Assembly (NCBI RefSeq): GCF_003003035.1
Contig: NZ_PVTS01000007.1
Coordinates: forward strand, 1-64,000
DNA length: 64,000 nucleotides
From: Marinilabilia salmonicolor
Lineage (GTDB): Bacteria > Bacteroidota > Bacteroidia > Bacteroidales > Marinilabiliaceae
Direction of reading: 5' to 3'
The translations under genes and the position numbers were made by a program. Shown here piece after piece: positions 8,562 to 17,009 of the stretch. Position 1 is the stretch's first letter; each line of letters opens with the position of its first letter. The notes below the pieces were generated by a model that saw nothing but the letters and a program-made list of their open reading frames with translations, was not told the origin of the DNA and ran no database searches.

Positions 8562-8666
8562 TTGGGGCACGTGGTACACAATGTTGAACAGCACAACCTG
8601 GATATAAGCAGCATTGAAGCTTTGGTCAAAGATTTATCACAGAGGTTTAAGGCCAATGTGGAATAA
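8562..8666 (+). pseudogene. Short coding remnant
   Basis: An open frame of about 34 codons ends at TAA 8664-8666 and encodes a hydrophilic helical stretch (EALVKDLSQRFKANVE). No proper ATG start is present and the family is not recognised. It lies between the Fic gene and a doubtful small membrane protein. Most likely it is the tail of a lost gene. Confidence 0.2.
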
Positions 8667-8692
8667 AGGGCTTTTGATGATTTCTACTATGA

Positions 8693-8908
8693 TTGGGATG
8701 TTTTTTCGGGAGCCATCTTATGAATTCTGGCAATTTGGAAAGGTCTATTTTCCCGGATGCAAAGACTTATGTTATTACTCTTCCTTCTGATGAGAGAACA
8801 AGGCAATTAGAACGTAAGGCAAAGAAGAAGATTTTCTTTTCAAAAGTTGGTGCTGCAATTTTGGCTTTAGGTTTTTCATTTCAACTATTGAGCAATTTTG
8901 TGAATTAA
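8693..8908 (+). CDS. Possible small membrane protein, perhaps frameshifted
   Basis: A 71-residue frame whose C-terminal half is convincing: a charged segment (RQLERKAKKKIFFSKVG) followed by one membrane helix (AAILALGFSFQLLSNFV). The N-terminal half is not convincing. In the neighbouring frame from 8679, a hydrophobic N-terminus (MISTMIGMFFREPSYEFWQF) reads well until a stop. Small inner-membrane proteins of this type often have a helix at each end, so a frameshift joining the two frames would restore a typical protein. Either a pseudogene or a shorter real gene. Confidence 0.3.
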   Translation: MGCFFGSHLMNSGNLERSIFPDAKTYVITLPSDERTRQLERKAKKKIFFSKVGAAILALGFSFQLLSNFVN

Positions 8909-9044
8909 TGAAAGCTGTCTTTTCAACGGCAAAACGATTGCATTATTATTTTCTCACCTTCGTTCTTCTTTTAAATACCCGTTTTTGTTACTTTTATGGT
9001 GTAAAAAATAGTGACAAGATAAATAAGTATGATAAATTGGATAT

Positions 9045-9085
9045 TCCGGTGATACTGACCCCCCTCTCCGGTGATATTGACCCCC
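9045..9085. repeat. Tandem repeat resembling an insertion-sequence end
   Basis: Two 19-bp units with 22-bp period (9045-9063 and 9067-9085) differ at one base; the core is GGTGATAYTGACCCCC. Multiple terminal repeats with TGACCCCC are typical of IS21-type element ends. No transposase gene is present, so this would be a leftover end. The short frames crossing it (8908-9108, 9071-9280) are probably not genes. Confidence 0.35.
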
Positions 9086-9334
9086 ATAAAATTGGACTGG
9101 TTCTGTAGACTTACCCGGTGTTTGACAATAGCGGCATCATTTTTTATCTGGAGTTTCTGGAATTTTCCTTTCGATATAATGTTTGTCTTTATTTTTCTGC
9201 CGGCTTTTTTGCCTGAAGTGATATTGAGCCTGTTAATGTTGAAGGTGTTTAGGATTAGGTTGACTTACTTAGCAGGATAAGGCCTTATAAACCAATAATT
9301 TTCTTGAAAACCGGATTTTACTAACCGAAATGCT

Positions 9335-9985
9335 ATGAGCACAATTATGGAATACTCTTTTAGAAATTTAAAGCTAAAACTTTTTTTGGCTTTATTGATA
9401 GCAATCCTATTAACAAGCTGTTCCAAGGATAATACCGAAGCCGTTTATAATCACCTTGATTTAAGAAAAATGGCAAGCTTTATAGGAAAGCCTGTTGAAG
9501 ATTTCGAGAAGCACTATAAACAATTTCGTTTAAACGAGGGAGTTATTCTTGAAAGACCACGATTTGAAATTGAAACTCAAAAGGGCAATTATGAAGTTTC
9601 AATATATGGAAAATCCAACCATATTGATACTGCTTCAGTCCAAAGAATATTAACTACGATTGAAGGAAAGCGGATTGCCAATAATGAATACTCCTCAAGC
9701 ATTGAGTTGTTTGGACAATTGGTAAAGGAAAATTTCAAAGAGTTACCATCTATGACCAAAATTAAATTTGAGTCTTCATCTTTAGGGGAAGAAGTTGTTT
9801 TTGAGGATTATGCCACTTTTTATGCAAACGCTGAAAAAGAAGGTGTAAAATCAATTATGCATTTATGGGTTCTGGAAAATGAAAATGACAATGCTTATAA
9901 CCTCCAATATTGGGACGATAATATATTTTTTTCGATTCGAGGATTGCCATTGATTTATACTGACCTCCTTTGGAAAAATGAATGA
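9335..9985 (+). CDS. Hypothetical lipoprotein
   Basis: A 216-residue protein with an N-terminal hydrophobic segment and lipobox (LLTSC, Cys near residue 30), so it is predicted to be lipidated and anchored in the envelope. ATG 9335 gives a charged n-region, and ATG 9347 is an alternative start. The mature domain of ~185 residues contains alternating charged and aromatic stretches with no known motif. The stop overlaps the first ATG of the next gene at 9982 (ATGA), suggesting coupling, although the downstream protein looks cytoplasmic. The family is not recognised. Confidence 0.6.
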   Translation: MSTIMEYSFRNLKLKLFLALLIAILLTSCSKDNTEAVYNHLDLRKMASFIGKPVEDFEKHYKQFRLNEGVILERPRFEIETQKGNYEVSIYGKSNHIDTASVQRILTTIEGKRIANNEYSSSIELFGQLVKENFKELPSMTKIKFESSSLGEEVVFEDYATFYANAEKEGVKSIMHLWVLENENDNAYNLQYWDDNIFFSIRGLPLIYTDLLWKNE

Positions 9986-10503
9986 TTACATCTGCATCTA
10001 TGAATAAAGAGTTCAGAGGCGTTGTTACCCAATTTGATGTGAGTAAGGAATACGGATTTATTAAGGAAGAGATAACCGGAAAATCTTTCTTTTCCCGATA
10101 TGAAAAAAATGAACAGATTTTGTGGGCCCGGCAAACCAAAGAACTGCCCATGGCTTGTCCCCGCAAGGACGATGTGGTAACCTTTCGTTTAAGGTCTTCC
10201 GATAACAAAGATCATGACTATCAGGCCTGCCGCCTGACTTTTATTAAGAACCCAACCATTGAGTCCATCAAAGAGAGGATGGGAAGGGGAGTAAGATTTT
10301 ATGGGCGGATAACTTTCAGTAATTCCCGTTATTTTATTAACGATACCAAAACAGGAATTGTCTTTCCGGTAAGGATCCTTGTCAGGGAAAAGGAATTTAT
10401 AGATTTTGAACAGTTGGACACCAATCCGGTTATGGAGTATATTCTGGAACAAAGGAGAAATCCTTCAAAGGTTTTTGCAAGGCTAAAGCTCCCGGTTGGG
10501 TAG
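9982..10503 (+). CDS. Cold-shock-domain-like protein
   Basis: A 173-residue protein (167 if ATG 10000 is used). Residues ~10-80 resemble a cold-shock nucleic-acid-binding domain: GVVTQFDVSKEYGFIKEE matches the first strands with an RNP1-like KEYGFI, and a late strand (DDVVTFRLR ... YQACRLTFI) fits the end of the fold. The RNP2 aromatic cluster is poorly conserved. The C-terminal ~90 residues (VRFYGRITFSNSRYFIND) may be a second small beta domain. A single-stranded DNA or RNA binding role is inferred, not certain. It overlaps the lipoprotein gene by 4 bp if the first ATG is used. Confidence 0.45.
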   Translation: MITSASMNKEFRGVVTQFDVSKEYGFIKEEITGKSFFSRYEKNEQILWARQTKELPMACPRKDDVVTFRLRSSDNKDHDYQACRLTFIKNPTIESIKERMGRGVRFYGRITFSNSRYFINDTKTGIVFPVRILVREKEFIDFEQLDTNPVMEYILEQRRNPSKVFARLKLPVG

Positions 10504-10536
10504 GTGATGAAAAAAACAGTTTAAAACCCAAAAACC

Positions 10537-11142
10537 ATGTGTTTCCGAACCAAAAACAACAAAACCTTCAAACAGCTTGAAGACCGTTTCAAAGCCCGGT
10601 TTTTGACACCGGAATGGTACACTCCGGAGATTTTTAATGCTTTTACTTTTCCGGTTACACCGGTAATTGCCAATGACAGGAAAGATGTCATTCAGGGTTT
10701 TTCATGGGGACTCCTTCCACCCTGGGCGAAAGACACCAACATTCGCAAAAGCACGCTCAATGCAAGACTGGAAACACTTGACCAAAAACCGTCGTTCAAA
10801 CCATCACTTTCGAAACGCTGCCTGGTTCTGGCCGATGGGTTCTATGAATGGAAATGGCTTGATCCGAAAGGAAAATCCAAACAGAAGTACCTGCTAACAC
10901 TGCCGGATAACAAGGCTTTTGCTTTTGCAGGACTCTGGAATACCTGGACAAATAGAAATACCGGAGAAACGCTGAATACATACACAATTATCACTACAGC
11001 TGCAAATGAATTAATGAGTGAGATTCATAATACAAAGAAACGAATGCCGGTAATACTGAATCCGGAAGCAGAGAAAAATTGGTTGGATGGGGGAGAGTTT
11101 GTGATGCAGAATGATCTGATACAAGCTGTTCCTTTAGAGTAG
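10537..11142 (+). CDS. SRAP (YedK/HMCES-type) abasic-site protein
   Basis: A 201-residue SOS-response-associated peptidase family protein. Cys2, exposed after removal of Met1, is the residue that forms a thiazolidine crosslink with abasic sites in single-stranded DNA. Also visible are the conserved asparagine in STLNARLET, the glutamate in GFYEW and the histidine in EIHNTKKRMP. In the usual motif the histidine is followed almost directly by RMP; here a few extra residues (NTKK) intervene. The family shields abasic sites during replication. The gene stands alone, followed by the first copy of the candidate small RNA. Confidence 0.9.
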   Translation: MCFRTKNNKTFKQLEDRFKARFLTPEWYTPEIFNAFTFPVTPVIANDRKDVIQGFSWGLLPPWAKDTNIRKSTLNARLETLDQKPSFKPSLSKRCLVLADGFYEWKWLDPKGKSKQKYLLTLPDNKAFAFAGLWNTWTNRNTGETLNTYTIITTAANELMSEIHNTKKRMPVILNPEAEKNWLDGGEFVMQNDLIQAVPLE

Positions 11143-11163
11143 GGAATTTTCTTTTAAAAAATT

Positions 11164-11193
11164 TGTACACCCGAATTTACAGGCTTATATTTG
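11164..11193 (+). promoter_or_regulatory. Bacteroidota-type promoter of small RNA copy 1
   Basis: TTG at 11164-11166, then 19 nt, then TATATTTG at 11186-11193 (consensus TAnnTTTG). The same elements with identical spacing precede the second copy at 32905-32934. Transcription would begin near 11199. Confidence 0.65.
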
Positions 11194-11198
11194 CCCTC

Positions 11199-11251
11199 GG
11201 GTTAGGGTTAAGGTCAAAGGTCTGTCGGAATGCCGGCAGGCCTTTCTTTTT
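11199..11251 (+). ncRNA. Candidate small RNA, copy 1
   Basis: Starts with GGGTTAGGGTTAAGGT. A terminator follows: arms 11216-11228 and 11233-11245 pair over 13 bp (two G-U pairs), with an AATG loop and then TTTCTTTTT. The whole unit, including its promoter, is repeated at 32939-32995 with only a few changes between the G-rich leader and the hairpin. No reading frame fits inside. It is not part of the neighbouring genes, which have their own signals. It could act by base pairing or protein binding; the family is not recognised. Confidence 0.6.
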
Positions 11252-11312
11252 ATTATTCACCTTGTTACTTTTGCTACAGAAAAGAGCTTATTGAAAAGAT
11301 AGGAAGCATATC

Positions 11313-12179
11313 ATGAATAAAAAAAGACAAATATCGATTATTGTTCTTTTGGTTGCCGTCTTGGCTGGCGTTGCGTCTTTTATTGGAATTTTCTTACAAT
11401 TTGGTGACGGTTCATTTATATATCAATCTATACGTGGCCACGACATAGAAATTTATGGCAGAGGTCTATATCAACACATGCCGTCTGATGTTGCAGTTCA
11501 AGGCATTGCTCAGGATTATGTTACACTGTTTATTGCTATACCATTTTTATTGATCTCACTCCTGGGATATCTTAAAAACTCCATCCGGTCATTTTTTCTT
11601 CTAAGCGGAATACTTGGTTATTTTTTTGTAACATACTTGTTTTATACAGCAATGGGTATGTACAATTTTCTGTTTCTTTGCTATGTAACACTTCTCGCTT
11701 TTTCTTTTTTTGGTTTATTTATTTCAATCAGGGTATTAGAGCAAATCAGCCACTATCAATTCTCGGAAAAAACACCTGCAAAAAGTGTCGGAAGTTTTTT
11801 AATGATTAATGCAGTTGCAATTGCATGTCTTTGGCTTGGAATAATAGTGCCTCCTCTATTTGATGGCTCCATATACCCATTGGAGTTGAACCATTTTACA
11901 ACGTTGATTGTACAAGGGTTCGATCTTGGGTTATTATTGCCTGTAAGTTTTGTGGTTGGATTCCTGCTTTTCAGAAAAAAGAAAATTGGATACATCTATT
12001 CAACAATTTATTTAGGGTTTCTATCATTGTTAATGACAGCTTTGACTGCCAAAATTATCGCAATGGCCATTAATGGAGTTAATGTTATTCCAGTTATATT
12101 TATTATCCCTTCATTTAACTTAATAACAGTTCTATGCACATTCTATATGATTAAAAATATTAAAACCAAACCACAATAA
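11313..12179 (+). CDS. Hypothetical polytopic membrane protein
   Basis: A 288-residue integral membrane protein with about seven or eight hydrophobic segments spread from residue 8 to 280 and short loops. The first loop (about 40-75) is longest and probably faces outward. No transporter signature was seen. A possible promoter lies upstream (TACTTTTG at 11266-11273), separate from the small RNA at 11199-11251. The next gene is also a membrane protein ~200 bp away. Function unknown. Confidence 0.6.
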   Translation: MNKKRQISIIVLLVAVLAGVASFIGIFLQFGDGSFIYQSIRGHDIEIYGRGLYQHMPSDVAVQGIAQDYVTLFIAIPFLLISLLGYLKNSIRSFFLLSGILGYFFVTYLFYTAMGMYNFLFLCYVTLLAFSFFGLFISIRVLEQISHYQFSEKTPAKSVGSFLMINAVAIACLWLGIIVPPLFDGSIYPLELNHFTTLIVQGFDLGLLLPVSFVVGFLLFRKKKIGYIYSTIYLGFLSLLMTALTAKIIAMAINGVNVIPVIFIIPSFNLITVLCTFYMIKNIKTKPQ

Positions 12180-12386
12180 TGGGATTTAACGCACATAGGC
12201 GGCAGCGGCATACTCAAAGGATAATTGCCATTTTTTGGGAAAAGGGAACGGGAATCATTACCTCAAAAAATTCAATCAAACCAATAGGGGGGCGATGCTA
12301 AAACGAAAGAAACAATATCCTGTGCAATTATTATACTTATTAGTAAAAGGATCGTTCTTGTATTTAAGTTTAATAACAGCGTTGAC

Positions 12387-13067
12387 ATGAAGAAAAGTGA
12401 AATCAAGCTTGGTTTTTGGTCTGCTATTTTTTCCGCATCCTTTGCAATAATATGGTTTGTAACCTTCAATATGCAAGATGTATTTCAACCTGTACCGGAA
12501 TGGAAAAATTTAAAAGACTATGCAGAGGCCTTTAACATCTCCAGGTTGACATTGATCTATCCTTCTCTATTATTAGCATTAACCTATATCATTATGCTTG
12601 CATGCACACACAGAGTTTTGCCGGAGGATAAAAAGTTATGGAGTTTGATTGCGCTTTCAATTGGGATTCTTTATGCAGTTATGGCCAGTATTAACTACAA
12701 TATACAAGCAGTTTCCGTTAGACAAAGTTTAGCAGCAGGGGAAATAGCCGGAATAGAAATGTTTATTCCTGATAATTCACATTCCATATACAATGCATTA
12801 GCAAATTCTTATGTGTACATGGCTATTTCCATGTTTTTTGCAAGTTTTATCTTTCAAAGTGGCAGACTTGAAAAATGGATTAGGGGCTTGCTTATGGTAC
12901 AGATTATCTCTGCTGTTGGTCAAATTGGTTATAGCATGATGGATATCTCTGAGATAATTTTTATTGCTTCAAGTATGGTTTGGGTTGTTGGAGCTCCTAC
13001 ATCATTTATATTGATCGCAATTTGGTTCAAAAAGCAAATTCCGGAAAGAAAGACTTTACACGATTAG
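12387..13067 (+). CDS. Hypothetical membrane protein (six helices)
   Basis: A 226-residue protein with about six membrane helices (near residues 10-28, 55-75, 85-105, 140-155, 165-180, 190-210). The composition is aromatic and hydrophobic, with a short extracytoplasmic loop after helix one (FNMQDVFQPVPEWKNL). No family is recognised. The 207 bp before it contain no clear gene or regulatory signal. The gene lies at the right edge of the accessory island. Confidence 0.55.
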   Translation: MKKSEIKLGFWSAIFSASFAIIWFVTFNMQDVFQPVPEWKNLKDYAEAFNISRLTLIYPSLLLALTYIIMLACTHRVLPEDKKLWSLIALSIGILYAVMASINYNIQAVSVRQSLAAGEIAGIEMFIPDNSHSIYNALANSYVYMAISMFFASFIFQSGRLEKWIRGLLMVQIISAVGQIGYSMMDISEIIFIASSMVWVVGAPTSFILIAIWFKKQIPERKTLHD

Positions 13068-13122
13068 ATCTAATGAAAACCCTTTCATAACTTTGAAATA
13101 CCCTTTCAACCACTAATCTTTT

Positions 13123-13150
13123 TTGTCGCTATAATCTCGCTATACTTTTG
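13123..13150 (+). promoter_or_regulatory. Putative promoter of outer-membrane protein gene
   Basis: TTG at 13123-13125 and TACTTTTG at 13143-13150 match the Bacteroidota promoter pattern, with a 17-nt spacer that is slightly short. The start codon of the next gene lies 38 nt downstream. Confidence 0.45.
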
Positions 13151-13187
13151 CTCCGTCAATTTTTTTCAGAATTAAAGATAAATAAAA

Positions 13188-13775
13188 ATGAAGACGAGAG
13201 CTTTAGTAAGTATTGTATTTGCAATCATGGTGTCAGTGACTACCATGGCACAGGAAAAGGAAAAACGCTTTGGATTTGAATTCAGCAGCGGGTTGTCAGT
13301 CGCTACAGGGAACCTGGGCGAAACTACCAGGGATACGGGATTGGGTTTTGAAGGAATTTTTCACTACCGCTTTTTGACCCATACAGGTGTTTATCTTGGT
13401 TGGGGCTGGAATCAGTTTGGTGCAAATGATTCTTTTGGAGGAAACGATGTTTGTTTTGAAGAAACCGGCTATGTTTTCGGTTTGCAATACAAACACCCTT
13501 TAGGGGATTCTCCAATACAGTATTATTTGCGCGTCGGAGGATTGTACAATCACATCGAAACAGAAAACAGCGAAGGAGAAATTGTTGACGATACCGGTCA
13601 TGGTCTGGGCTGGCAGCTGGCCGGAGGGGTTGATATTCCATTAGGGAAAAACTGGAACTTTACACCGGGAATTAAATTCAATTCACTTTCAAGAGATGCT
13701 GAGTTTGAAGGTTACAATAGTGAACTCAAATACAATTATATCTCGTTTCGTCTGGGAATTTTAAAACGGTTCTAA
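13188..13775 (+). CDS. Outer-membrane beta-barrel protein
   Basis: A 195-residue protein with a signal peptide ending in TTMAQ (about residue 22). The mature part alternates polar and aromatic residues in strands typical of small eight-stranded barrels (GVYLGWGWNQFG, IQYYLRVGGLYNH, KYNYISFRLGILKRF), and it ends in Phe, as outer-membrane barrels usually do. It belongs with the PF13568/OmpW-like group of Bacteroidota porin-like proteins. Specific function is unknown. A strong terminator follows, so the gene is monocistronic. Confidence 0.75.
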   Translation: MKTRALVSIVFAIMVSVTTMAQEKEKRFGFEFSSGLSVATGNLGETTRDTGLGFEGIFHYRFLTHTGVYLGWGWNQFGANDSFGGNDVCFEETGYVFGLQYKHPLGDSPIQYYLRVGGLYNHIETENSEGEIVDDTGHGLGWQLAGGVDIPLGKNWNFTPGIKFNSLSRDAEFEGYNSELKYNYISFRLGILKRF

Positions 13776-13793
13776 TACAAAAGTTAGTGGAAT

Positions 13794-13828
13794 GAAACCG
13801 GAAGGAGATTCTCTTTTCGGTTTCTTTT
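13794..13828 (+). terminator. Rho-independent terminator
   Basis: A ~14-bp stem from GAAACCG to CGGTTTC with two G-U pairs and a three-base loop, followed by TTTT. It lies 18 bp after the barrel gene. Confidence 0.7.
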
Positions 13829-13862
13829 GAATCTTTAGTCAATTGATTTTAGTGCTTTTTGT

Positions 13863-15146
13863 ATGTTTAGAATAATTTTAATACTTCTGTTTCTGTATTT
13901 TTCCTTTTTAATATCAAATGCGCAGGGCCCGGAAATTTCGTACTATCATAATGATAAAACCAATCTGACCTGGACCTCTGCAAATATCAGTTTTAAAAGT
14001 GGATCAACGCAGAAAACACCTTTTGTGCCGGTTATAAACTCGAATTACTGTCCGTATGGTACGGGCAATTATGCCAAAGATGTTAAAGTCAGCGGTAAGC
14101 TGGTTTTACTTTCCGGTCTAAAAAGTGAGAAAATCGGTTCATCCGGATGCCTTGCCGGAAAAGTAATTCTTATGCCTTATTGCAGGGCCTCGGAAGAACC
14201 AGACTTTTTGGAGCAAATCCGGAGATTATGTCAGATGGATATTGAAGCAGTGGTTCTTTTTTCCGTAACCGGAACAAGGCAAACCTTGAATTTTCAAGAT
14301 AAAGAGCTTACAAGCTCAAATGTTCCGATTATTTTTATTACACATAAAACAGCCTGCGAGATTTTCGCAGCATCCGGAATGTCTTTCCCGAAGATTTCGG
14401 AGAAAAAAAAGGAAGACGTTTTCTTTCGGGAGCTTATTTGCTCCTTTCATTTGAATATGAAAGGGGATTTTGAAGAGGTGCAATCGGAGTTTAGGACTAT
14501 TCGGTTTAATGATAATCTGATAGATTCTTCTTCAATAAAAGAGCTGGGTGTTCTAACCGACAGTGCTATGTCTTTTGTGGCCAGGTTGTTTGCTCCAATT
14601 AATCCGGTTTTGTTTCATCAGACAGTTACCTGTTTTTCGGATTTTGATGAAAAAATATTCTATACCTCTCACTGGGGGCGGGGAATGGCTACTCAGCATG
14701 GAAATTTTTCTGTTTTTGAAGAGAAATTACCGGCCTATGAATTAGCTGTGCACGAAATGACTCACTCGGTATTCTATAAGAACTGGGGAGAAACCATCTC
14801 ATTTTTAGATGAAGGCATTGCTATGTATGCTGAGGCAAAATCCGGAGATCCAGATAAAAATCATAAAAAAACAGCAAAGTATTTGACAAATAAGGAATTG
14901 CTGCCGCTGGAGGAACTTCTTAAAATAGATATAGGAGCGGACAAGAGGTTTACGGAAATGGGCTATGCGGCCGCCGGTTCATTTACCGGGTTTTTAATTG
15001 AATCCTATGGTATGAAAAAATTCCTGAACCTCTGGGTTTTGGGAATTAACTGGGAGGGGGTATATCACAAAACGACGTTTCAATTGGAGAGGGACTGGCA
15101 CCAATGGCTGGCCAGCCAAAATCCAAAACAGCAAATGATTCATTAA
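13863..15146 (+). CDS. Secreted zinc metallopeptidase with PA-like domain
   Basis: A 427-residue protein with a signal peptide (ending ISNAQ). Residues ~75-175 look like a protease-associated domain (GKVILMPYCRAS, then VVLFSVTG and NVPIIFIT). The catalytic part has HEMTH at 297-301 and a downstream glutamate in FLDEGIAMYAE (Glu317), the arrangement of gluzincins of the peptidase MA clan. It would act outside the cytoplasm on peptides or proteins; the substrate is unknown. It sits just upstream of a LytS/LytTR pair, but a ~20-nt gap and different roles make an operon likely rather than proven. Confidence 0.75.
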   Translation: MFRIILILLFLYFSFLISNAQGPEISYYHNDKTNLTWTSANISFKSGSTQKTPFVPVINSNYCPYGTGNYAKDVKVSGKLVLLSGLKSEKIGSSGCLAGKVILMPYCRASEEPDFLEQIRRLCQMDIEAVVLFSVTGTRQTLNFQDKELTSSNVPIIFITHKTACEIFAASGMSFPKISEKKKEDVFFRELICSFHLNMKGDFEEVQSEFRTIRFNDNLIDSSSIKELGVLTDSAMSFVARLFAPINPVLFHQTVTCFSDFDEKIFYTSHWGRGMATQHGNFSVFEEKLPAYELAVHEMTHSVFYKNWGETISFLDEGIAMYAEAKSGDPDKNHKKTAKYLTNKELLPLEELLKIDIGADKRFTEMGYAAAGSFTGFLIESYGMKKFLNLWVLGINWEGVYHKTTFQLERDWHQWLASQNPKQQMIH

Positions 15147-15164
15147 AACATTTTATCTTTGAAT

Positions 15165-16268
15165 ATGAGTTCGAAAATAAAAATAGGTTTTCAATCAATT
15201 CACCAGCTGTTATCTTTTGGAAGACTTTTGCGGTTTTTAATTGGGTTTGTTCTGGCTGTTCAGTTGATTGTGATTTTATATAATCATTTATCGGGCTATC
15301 ATGTTCTTACCAGTTTTGACTATTTTCTTTATCGATTATTTCGTGGAGTTACATTAAGCCTTTTTGCCGGCTTTCTTTTAGCCTATCCTAATCTTTTGAT
15401 GATCCGCATTCTTAATAGGGTGGCACCCTGGAACTTTAAAATCCTCAAAAGAATTTTTATCCAGATCATCTTTTCCGTTACGCTGGCAATTCTGGTATCA
15501 CTAATATTCACTTTGATAGCCAATGCGATTAAACCTTACAGTGAGGATTTTAAGCGGGTTGTGATAAGTAATATGTTGATTTTTAGCATGGTGAATGTGT
15601 TTGTCATGGCTATTCTTGAAGGATGGATTTTCTATATTGAAAGTAAACGCTCAGAGAAAAAAGCAAGGAACTTGCAGGAAGAACTATCGCAAATAAAATA
15701 TGAGGTGTTGAAAAGTCAGATCAACCCTCATTTTATGTTCAATAGCCTGAATGTTTTATCCGGTATGATCAACAAAGACACAGGGAAAGCTCAGCAATTT
15801 ATTGATGAGTTTTCGCATATATACAGGTATGTGCTGGAAACCATTGAACAGCCGGTAGCCACGCTTGAAAAGGAGATTGATTTTATGCGCTCGTATTTGT
15901 TTCTTCAACAAATTCGTTATGGAAATGATTTGTCGTATTCGGTCAATATTCAGGCCCATTTGCTGAAAATGTTCTTACCACCTCTTTCGTTGCAGGTGGT
16001 GCTGGAAAATGCAATCAAACATAATGTTATTAATGAGGCCAAACCATTAAGGATTGAAGTGTTTGGTCAGCGTGATTTTCTGGTTATACGGAATAATCTT
16101 CAGCCCAAACTGTCAATGAGTCCTACAACAGGCCTGGGGCTGAAGAATCTGACAAAGCGATATGCGATGATCAGCCATGAAGAACCAGTTTTTTTCATCG
16201 ATGCGAATTATTACATTGCAAAACTTCCATTAATTGATATTGAGAAAGATGAAAGTTCTAATAATTGA
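15165..16268 (+). CDS. LytS/YehU-type sensor histidine kinase
   Basis: 367 residues from ATG 15165. Four hydrophobic segments occupy the first ~150 residues, followed by a short coiled coil and the His_kinase domain. The phospho-acceptor sits in the family motif SQINPHFMFNSLN, and the ATP-binding lid region shows VVLENAIKHN and GLGLKNL. It autophosphorylates in response to a membrane-sensed signal and passes the phosphate to the LytTR regulator, whose gene overlaps its 3' end by 20 bp. No extracytoplasmic sensor domain is visible, so the signal may be sensed within the membrane. Confidence 0.85.
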   Translation: MSSKIKIGFQSIHQLLSFGRLLRFLIGFVLAVQLIVILYNHLSGYHVLTSFDYFLYRLFRGVTLSLFAGFLLAYPNLLMIRILNRVAPWNFKILKRIFIQIIFSVTLAILVSLIFTLIANAIKPYSEDFKRVVISNMLIFSMVNVFVMAILEGWIFYIESKRSEKKARNLQEELSQIKYEVLKSQINPHFMFNSLNVLSGMINKDTGKAQQFIDEFSHIYRYVLETIEQPVATLEKEIDFMRSYLFLQQIRYGNDLSYSVNIQAHLLKMFLPPLSLQVVLENAIKHNVINEAKPLRIEVFGQRDFLVIRNNLQPKLSMSPTTGLGLKNLTKRYAMISHEEPVFFIDANYYIAKLPLIDIEKDESSNN

Positions 16269-17004
16269 AGATGAAAAGTGGGCAGCTGATAAATTGGAAT
16301 CAATGCTGAGAATAGCTGACCCGGGAATAGAAATTTTGGCGAAATTAGGATCAGTCAATGAATCGGTAAAATGGTTTCTTCAAAATAAAGCTGATCTTAT
16401 TTTTCTTGATATACAGCTGTCTGATGGCAGTAGTTTCAGTATTTTTGAGCAGGTGTCTGTTTCTACTCCTGTGATTTTCACCACCGCTTACGATCAATAT
16501 GCAATTAAAGCTTTTCAGGTAAACAGTATTTCCTATCTTTTAAAACCTGTGCGACAGAGTGATCTTAACCAGAGCCTGCAGAAGTTCCGAAATCTGAAAT
16601 CGGCATTCAGTATTGATTTCGATGCACTTCTTTCTCAAATTAAAGGTAAACAACCCGATTATAAAAAACGATTTCTCATTCAAATTGGTGAAAAAATCAG
16701 GAAGGTGGAGGTTGCTGAAATAGCTTATTTTTACATTTTTGATAAAGGGGTTTACCTGCGGACTTTTCAGGGCAACAATTACCCGCTGGATTATTCTCTT
16801 GACAGGCTCGAAAACCTTATTAATCCTGATAATTTCTTTAGGATTAACCGTAAGTATATGGTGAGTATGGATGCGATATCAAATATGACAGCCTACTCCA
16901 GAGGTAGGGTAAAGCTGGAACTTACACCTTCTCCGGTTGCTGATTCTGAAACAATTGTAAGTGTTGATCGTTCCTTATCTTTTAAAAAATGGTTGAATAA
17001 ATAA
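16249..17004 (+). CDS. LytTR-family response regulator
   Basis: 251 residues from ATG 16249, which restores the canonical N-terminus MKVLIIEDE. The receiver domain (1-120) has the acidic pair in IIEDE and phospho-acceptor Asp54 in LIFLDIQLSDG. The C-terminal LytTR DNA-binding domain spans about 140-245 (NFFRINRKYMVS is a typical core). It overlaps the kinase gene upstream, so the pair is translated together. LytTR regulators bind direct repeats in target promoters; the targets are not apparent here. Confidence 0.9.
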   Translation: MKVLIIEDEKWAADKLESMLRIADPGIEILAKLGSVNESVKWFLQNKADLIFLDIQLSDGSSFSIFEQVSVSTPVIFTTAYDQYAIKAFQVNSISYLLKPVRQSDLNQSLQKFRNLKSAFSIDFDALLSQIKGKQPDYKKRFLIQIGEKIRKVEVAEIAYFYIFDKGVYLRTFQGNNYPLDYSLDRLENLINPDNFFRINRKYMVSMDAISNMTAYSRGRVKLELTPSPVADSETIVSVDRSLSFKKWLNK

Positions 17005-17009
17005 ATAGA

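Noticed and set aside
8908-9280. Short plus-strand frames at 8908-9108 and 9071-9280
   Set aside because: They cross the tandem TGACCCCC repeat, have no coherent domain and no homologue that I recognise.
2043-13067. Integron cassette array
   Set aside because: Only one attC-like hairpin (1908-1998) was found; gaps between the accessory genes share no repeat, and the recombinase lacks the IntI-specific insertion.
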